Shown here piece after piece: positions 8,650 to 12,431 of a stretch of 12,431 nucleotides of DNA. The stretch comes from Flavobacteriales bacterium UBA3364. Its GTDB lineage: Bacteria > Bacteroidota > Bacteroidia > Flavobacteriales_F > PHOS-HE28. How positions within the stretch are numbered: position 1 is the first letter of the stretch; each line of letters opens with the position of its first letter. The stretch spans positions 1 through 12,431 of the forward strand of contig DEQO01000049.1 in assembly GCA_002360495.1 (NCBI GenBank), read 5' to 3'. The position numbers and the translations under genes are program-made. The notes under the pieces are model-generated. The model was given only the letters and a program-made list of their open reading frames with translations. It made no database searches and was not told the DNA's origin.

Positions 8650-9134
8650 GCGTCCGGGTGTTCGGTCAGTATGCGGCTGAAATCAATGGCCACGAACTTC
8701 TCGAATTGCTTCTTCACGTACTCCTTACGCTTGGCCCTGCTCGTCCCATTGAACCAGATCGAACGTTTACCGGTGTTCTTGCCCGTCTTGTTGCGCACCG
8801 AGTGCTTAACAAATTCCTTGGACGACATGATCCAGGTCTTGTCCAAGCGGTCTGAGTAGAACACGAACCAGTAGTTTGAGCGATGGTCGTGGGTAATGGC
8901 TGCGAACTGAGCGGCGCTTCCAAAGCTGACTGATGACGAACGGGCCTTGATCTGCACTTCCACGAAAGTGCCATCCGGACGCTTCACTACGGCATCGATG
9001 GCGTTGTCATCCACCAAGGGTAGGTACACATCAAGTCCCTCCTTCAGCATACGGCCCACCACATAGAACTCGATGCGCTTCCCAAAGGCAGCGGATGACC
9101 TGAAAGTCCCACCCGTGATTTGCTCGGTCGCCAT
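8646..9134 (-). CDS. Small PD-(D/E)XK nuclease-like protein coupled to hsdR
   Basis: A 162-aa protein. Residues about 15-66 look like a restriction-endonuclease-like core: a helix (FGKRIEFYVVGRMLKEG), the strand VYLPLVDDNAID with D47, and the strand FVEVQIKAR carrying E59, Q61 and K63. This gives D-x(n)-(E)xQxK, a QxK variant seen in several PD-(D/E)XK families. The C-terminal half has a FVFYSDRLDKTWIMSSKEF strand-helix segment and a basic region (about 110-142, many Lys/Arg) that could bind DNA. The stop overlaps the hsdR start as ATGA, and the HD gene ends 6 bp upstream. It may be an auxiliary nuclease or a DNA-binding partner of HsdR. The fold assignment is inference from motifs, and the exact family is not recognised with certainty. 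Confidence 0.75.
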   Translation of the reverse strand: MATEQITGGTFRSSAAFGKRIEFYVVGRMLKEGLDVYLPLVDDNAIDAVVKRPDGTFVEVQIKARSSSVSFGSAAQFAAITHDHRSNYWFVFYSDRLDKTWIMSSKEFVKHSVRNKTGKNTGKRSIWFNGTSRAKRKEYVKKQFEKFVAIDFSRILTEHPDA

Positions 9135-9140
9135 CTGAGT

Positions 9141-9713
9141 TCAGGCTCTTGCTGCAATTTGCTCCAATTCGGTCACCACGCGGTCCAGTTCCTCGTTCAG
9201 TTCGTTCGGCTCGGCCTTCCGGAAGGCATTAGCAAGGGAGCGGTAGTACCAGAGGGTGCCCTCCTTGCCGCCGTTGAAACGAGACCACAGGGCTTCGCCG
9301 ATGCGGCGATAGTCACGGAGGATGGCGCGGGCGTTGTGCAGCTTGTCGGATGTGGACACCAGGCGCACCGAGCGCGAGGCATCTCCGATGTGCGCGATGT
9401 ATGCCTCCTTGCGCGCCTTCCAAGGCGGCTTGGGCATGGTCACTGCATCGGTACAGCCCTGCACGATGTCGGCCACGGCATCGCCGAAGCGGTGGCGGAT
9501 GTCCAGGATGCGCCCATCGCCACCGGCATCCTCGCCCGCGTCGTGCAGCAGCGCGCCGATCGCTTCTTCCTCGTTCGCGCCATATTCCAACGCGATGCTG
9601 GCCACGCCCAGCAGATGCGCGAGGTAGGGGATCTCTGTTTCCTTGCGCAGCTGTCCGGCATGGATCAGGGCAGCGTAGTGAAGGGCTTGGTCGAAGCGTG
9701 GGGAGAGGTTCAT
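9141..9713 (-). CDS. HD-domain hydrolase, (p)ppGpp hydrolase-like (SpoT/MESH1 type)
   Basis: A 190-aa single-domain HD phosphohydrolase. The opening ALHYAALIHAGQLRKETEIPYLAHLLGVA (residues 10-38) gives the first conserved His positions (H18, H33). ALLHDAGED supplies the HDxxED signature (H57, D58, E61, D62) typical of alarmone hydrolases, and VSTSDKLHNARAIL (119-132) matches the K/S-x-x-D-K/R-L-H-N element (D123, N126) of SpoT/MESH1. Metal-binding residues therefore look intact. There are no synthetase, TGS or ACT domains, so this is a stand-alone small hydrolase. Likely substrates are (p)ppGpp or a related nucleotide, but stand-alone members are also annotated only as 'HD domain protein'. 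The ATG at 9713 overlaps the stop of a 20-codon ORF (ATGA). Its role inside a restriction operon is unknown. Confidence 0.85.
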   Translation of the reverse strand: MNLSPRFDQALHYAALIHAGQLRKETEIPYLAHLLGVASIALEYGANEEEAIGALLHDAGEDAGGDGRILDIRHRFGDAVADIVQGCTDAVTMPKPPWKARKEAYIAHIGDASRSVRLVSTSDKLHNARAILRDYRRIGEALWSRFNGGKEGTLWYYRSLANAFRKAEPNELNEELDRVVTELEQIAARA

Positions 9714-9772
9714 GAGAGGGGCTGGCCATCAGGCAGCAGGTTAGGCACGTTGAAGGGGTGAGTCGTCTTCAT
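9710..9772 (-). CDS. 20-codon ORF coupled to the HD gene
   Basis: ATG at 9770-9772 opens a frame of 20 codons beginning MKTTHPFNVP and ending in LPDGQPLS; its TGA (9710-9712) overlaps the ATG of the HD hydrolase as ATGA. Two in-frame stops lie just upstream (TAG, TGA), so it is not the end of a longer gene here. It could be a leader peptide that delivers ribosomes to the HD start, or the N-terminal remnant of a deleted gene. Expression is not shown; I do not recognise the peptide. Confidence 0.35.
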   Translation of the reverse strand: MKTTHPFNVPNLLPDGQPLS

Positions 9773-9800
9773 GGTTGCTCACTAAAGGTCCCGGCTTCGT

Positions 9801-10307
9801 TCACTTTGCTCGATATAGCCTCTTTGCCTTCTCTTGATCCTCGAAATAGAGAGAAAGCGCGCCTGAGATGTGAGACTTTGGTGGCATACGCACTTCTTTA
9901 ATGATTGTCATTTTCGTCGCGAGGTATTCGAGTTGATTCCACTCCTTCGATGGTGTCCAGTACTCCGCAACAAGACCCTCGGCAGGGTTACCTGCAGATT
10001 TCTCTACTTCACCAACAAGGCACATTGGACACCCGTATGGATTATCCAACTCCACTTCATATAGTTTGACACCTTCCAACCTGTTTCCTAAGAACGCGAT
10101 ACACATCGACGCCGACTTAAATGTGTAGCAGCAGTTTCTGCGACTGGGCTTTTCATCCGGCCGACCTGCTTCAAGTAAATCATCAACCCAAGCCATTCCA
10201 TCTTCCCCCTTTCGCTGGACATACTCCGTCATACTGAATGCGCTTGCATCAACGATTTGTCCTTCCGAATAATCCCTTGTCGTAGCGTGGTAGAATCGAT
10301 TTGACAT
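9801..10307 (-). CDS. Possible ADP-ribosyltransferase-fold protein (DUF2441/Arr-like), low GC
   Basis: A 168-aa protein without a signal peptide or membrane segment. FYHATTRDYSEGQIV (5-19) resembles the first strand and His of Arr- and DUF2441-type ADP-ribosyltransferase folds (H7). CYTFKSASMCIAFL (60-73) resembles the strand-helix that carries the second-position Tyr (Y61). LYEVELDNP (82-90) fits the next strand, and EYWTPSKEWNQLEYLATKMTIIKEV could supply the Glu (E127) of an H-Y-E triad. Those are motif-level guesses; no search was possible. A CPMC pair (93-96) is also seen. The gene starts 17 bp after hsdS. GC is about 43-47% in the lines I counted (9841-9960, 10021-10080), against 68% in one hsdR line, which suggests separate acquisition. 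It could be a toxin, an NAD-dependent effector, or unrelated. Confidence 0.7.
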   Translation of the reverse strand: MSNRFYHATTRDYSEGQIVDASAFSMTEYVQRKGEDGMAWVDDLLEAGRPDEKPSRRNCCYTFKSASMCIAFLGNRLEGVKLYEVELDNPYGCPMCLVGEVEKSAGNPAEGLVAEYWTPSKEWNQLEYLATKMTIIKEVRMPPKSHISGALSLYFEDQEKAKRLYRAK

Positions 10308-10324
10308 TTGCTTTTCTTGGATTG

Positions 10325-11479
10325 TTACAACTCCCCCCTGAACGCCGCCCCCAACAACCCCTTCTTCAAGCCCTCCAGCTCCCGCAGCTTCTGCTGGTAG
10401 GTGGCTTCGAGCGCCTGTGTCTGTGCATCGAGTTCTACCATCTGTGCTACGAGCTTCCGCTGCTCCTGAAGGGATGGAAATGCAATCCTCACCTTCCGCA
10501 GGTCATCGTTGTATAGCCTGGAGATGGTCGCTCCCTTGGTCGGGCTCCAATCGCAGACCTTGTAGAACTGGAAGAGGTACTCGTTCAGCACCTGCTCCTC
10601 GTTGTTGTCGATCCAAACGATGTTGGAGTCCTGGAAGTAGGCAGGCTCGCCATCATACACTACACCCCGACCGATCGTGCCTGACGCCGAGATCAGCACG
10701 TCTCCCATCTTTGGGAAGGAGTACTTCCTCTTGAACTCCTCGTAGATCTCCTTCGGGATGTAAGCATCAGGCTCCTTGCCGAAGGTGCCGATCTTGTAAA
10801 ATGGGATGTCTCCTGTAGAGGTGGTCTGTTCCTTCAAGATCCTCTTGCACATGCAAACCTTCCCGATCTCACCCAAGGTCGTCTCCTCCCACCCCTCCTT
10901 CCCCTCAAACACCCCATTCAAGTAGCTCTCGAACAGCTCCCGGGCATTGGCGCGGTTGCGCTCCACGTGCCCTTCGGCTTCACGCAGCGCCCCGAACGCC
11001 GCATCCAGCTTCGTGACGATCCGTTGCTGCTCGGAAATGGAAGGCACAGCAACCTTCAGGGCCTTGAACTTGTCTTGTGAGAGATACTTGATCGTTGCTC
11101 CAGTGGCAGCATCATTCAACTCCGCAGCACGGCTCGTCATGAGGTAGTACAAGTACTGCGACGTGATGGTGCGCTTTGGTACTAATCCAATGAAGGTCTG
11201 GTTAGTAACAAGCGGTTGAGCAGCAATCGCACACCTTCCAAGATCAGCACTACAGGAGACGAGTACTGTGTCTTTGGGAAAGACTCGCAACGGCATTTCC
11301 TTCACAGCTTGCTCAGTAACTGTCTTGCCGGATTTCGATTCTGATAAGTACACCCCTTCGATGTCTTCAATGCGACACCATGGAATGGTTCCCGAGAAAA
11401 CTTTAGGCTTGTCTCGCTGAGGCACAATGAACTCCTCAACGAAGTCGACAAGCTTGCCTTCAACCCATCCAGACTTCAT
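10325..11479 (-). CDS. hsdS: Type I restriction-modification specificity subunit (HsdS)
   Basis: A 384-aa protein of the standard two-target layout. TRD1 spans about 1-148 and the central conserved helix about 149-192 (SEQQRIVTKLDAAFGALREAE). TRD2 spans about 193-336 (opening GWEETTLGEIGKV), and the distal helix about 337-384 (LQEQRKLVAQMVELDAQTQALE). The ends of the two TRDs are clear copies: GATIKYLSQDKFKALKVAVPSISEQ (127-151) and GATISRLYNDDLRKVRIAFPSLQEQ (316-340). Each TRD reads one half of a split recognition site, and the two helices set the gap between the halves; the site cannot be deduced here. The start overlaps the hsdM stop (ATGA, 11476-11479). GC drops in the TRDs (29/60 in line 11281-11340), common for frequently exchanged specificity segments. 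There is no second hsdS copy or invertible repeat. Confidence 0.94.
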   Translation of the reverse strand: MKSGWVEGKLVDFVEEFIVPQRDKPKVFSGTIPWCRIEDIEGVYLSESKSGKTVTEQAVKEMPLRVFPKDTVLVSCSADLGRCAIAAQPLVTNQTFIGLVPKRTITSQYLYYLMTSRAAELNDAATGATIKYLSQDKFKALKVAVPSISEQQRIVTKLDAAFGALREAEGHVERNRANARELFESYLNGVFEGKEGWEETTLGEIGKVCMCKRILKEQTTSTGDIPFYKIGTFGKEPDAYIPKEIYEEFKRKYSFPKMGDVLISASGTIGRGVVYDGEPAYFQDSNIVWIDNNEEQVLNEYLFQFYKVCDWSPTKGATISRLYNDDLRKVRIAFPSLQEQRKLVAQMVELDAQTQALEATYQQKLRELEGLKKGLLGAAFRGEL

Positions 11480-12431
11480 AGCAGCGCCATGATGTTGTCC
11501 AACAGCTCCTTCGTCTTCTCATCCAACTCCCGCATCTCTTGCAGGATGGCCTTCGGCTCCCGCAGCGGCGCTTCCTCCACCCGGTTGGGGTTCTTCACGC
11601 TCAGGTCGTAGGTCTCCGTGTTCACCGCGCTCACGTCCACGTTCCAACTGTTCACGCTATCCGCCTTGGTCTTGGCCAGTTGTACGAAGTCGGCAAGGTC
11701 GGCCTCGTTCAGCGGGTTGGTCTTGCCCAGGCTGCGGCCGGGGTCCAGCTGGTAGTACCAAATGCGGCGCGTGGGGCGGCCCTTCTCGAAGAAGAGCACC
11801 ACGGTCTTTACACCCGCGCCCTGGAAGGTGCCCTGCGGCATATCCAGGATGGTGTGCAGGTCGCACTCCTCCAACAGCTTGCGGCGCAGGCTGATGCTGG
11901 CGTTATCGGTATTGCTGAGGAATGTGTTCTTGATCACGATGCCCGCCCGGCCACCGGCCTTGAGGCTCTTGATGAAGTGCTGCAGGAAGAGGAAGGCCGT
12001 TTCGCCGGTCTTGATGGGGAAGTTCTGCTGCACCTCCGGCCGCTCCTTGCCGCCGAAGGGCGGGTTGGCCAGCACCACATCGCGCTGGTCCTTGGGCTGG
12101 ATGTCCTGCAGGTTCTCGGCCAGCGTGTTGGTGTGCACGATGTTGGGCGCCTCGATGCCGTGCAGGATCATGTTCATGATGCCGATGATGTAGGCCAGGC
12201 CCTTCTTCTCCTTGGCGAAGAAGGTGCGCTGCTGCAGGGTCTGGTGGTCGGCGGTGCTGCGGGCCTGGGCCTGCATGTGGGCGAAGGCCTCACACAGAAA
12301 GCCCGCGCTGCCGGCGGCGCCGTCGTACACCGTTTCGCCGATCCGCGGGTCCAGCACCTGCACGATGGCGCGGATCAGGGGGCGCGGCGTGTAGTACTCG
12401 CCGCCGTTGCGCCCGGCGTTGCCCATGCGCT
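11476..12431 (-). CDS. hsdM: Type I restriction-modification methyltransferase (HsdM), N-terminus off window
   Basis: The 3' end of an adenine-N6 DNA methyltransferase gene. The frame is open through the right edge (codons for Arg and a partial codon precede the first in-window Met), so the HsdM_N helical domain is missing from view. In residues counted from that Met: GNAGRNGGEYYTPRPLIR (2-19), the AdoMet motif I region YDGAAGSAGFL (34-44), catalytic motif IV NPPF (121-124, in VVLANPPFGG) and IVIKNTFLSN (163-172). QGTFQGAGVKTVVLFFEKG (198-216) and the conserved C-terminal helices end the subunit. Two HsdM and one HsdS form the modification enzyme; HsdR is added for restriction. All visible motifs are intact. 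Confidence 0.95.
   Translation of the reverse strand, partial: RMGNAGRNGGEYYTPRPLIRAIVQVLDPRIGETVYDGAAGSAGFLCEAFAHMQAQARSTADHQTLQQRTFFAKEKKGLAYIIGIMNMILHGIEAPNIVHTNTLAENLQDIQPKDQRDVVLANPPFGGKERPEVQQNFPIKTGETAFLFLQHFIKSLKAGGRAGIVIKNTFLSNTDNASISLRRKLLEECDLHTILDMPQGTFQGAGVKTVVLFFEKGRPTRRIWYYQLDPGRSLGKTNPLNEADLADFVQLAKTKADSVNSWNVDVSAVNTETYDLSVKNPNRVEEAPLREPKAILQEMRELDEKTKELLDNIMALL

Larger units (their letters stand above)
6331..12431 (-). other. Type I restriction-modification operon with cargo genes between hsdS and hsdR
   Basis: All genes run right to left: hsdM, hsdS, 168-aa unknown, 20-codon ORF, HD hydrolase, PD-(D/E)XK-like protein, hsdR. Junctions are ATGA overlaps (hsdM/hsdS at 11476-11479, ORF/HD at 9710-9713, nuclease-like/hsdR at 8646-8649) or gaps of 6 to 28 bp. 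The largest gap free of any ORF is 28 bp (9773-9800). This tight packing supports one transcript, whose promoter must lie beyond the right edge. Confidence 0.8.

Noticed and set aside
10325..11479. Phase-variable (invertible) hsdS arrangement
   Set aside because: Only one hsdS, no recombinase gene and no inverted DNA copies; the TRD-end similarity is at protein level and in direct orientation.

Overview
The window (12,431 bp, GC-rich over most of its length) looks like chromosomal DNA of a Bacteroidota bacterium. The clearest lineage marker is the C-terminal type IX secretion (T9SS) sorting domain on the first gene. T9SS is essentially confined to Bacteroidota, and the absence of convincing Shine-Dalgarno sequences fits. 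The high GC would be unusual for cultured flavobacteria and hints at an uncultured, high-GC Flavobacteriales-type lineage. That placement is inference from memory, not something the bases prove.

Left part (1-5710) is an envelope region. It holds the 3' end of a secreted protein with an S74-type chaperone domain and a T9SS tag (+), then a perfect 12-bp hairpin between convergent genes. Next come a secreted protein made of about ten 35-residue repeats (-), a 759-aa secreted protein with WY/GPW modules and a Gly-rich tail (+, divergent from the previous gene across a short gap with an 8+8 bp palindrome), and a FadL/OmpP1-like outer-membrane barrel (-). A stretch of about 620 bp (5711-6330) then has no gene I can support.

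Right part (6331-12431) is a minus-strand type I restriction-modification operon read right to left: hsdM (its start lies off the right edge), hsdS, three cargo genes, hsdR. hsdM/hsdS and the PD-(D/E)XK-like gene/hsdR are joined by 4-bp ATGA overlaps, which implies translational coupling. The cargo between hsdS and hsdR is (a) a low-GC 168-aa protein that I read as a possible ADP-ribosyltransferase-fold protein, (b) a 190-aa HD hydrolase with HDxxED and SDKLHN signatures, as in (p)ppGpp hydrolases of the SpoT/MESH1 type, and (c) a 162-aa PD-(D/E)XK-type nuclease-like protein. A 20-codon ORF, itself coupled to the HD gene by ATGA, sits between (a) and (b).

HsdM, HsdS and HsdR would form a standard methylase/restriction complex. 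The cargo could be an extra defence layer or a passenger module maintained by the operon. That combination is the most interesting thing in the window; its function is not known to me.
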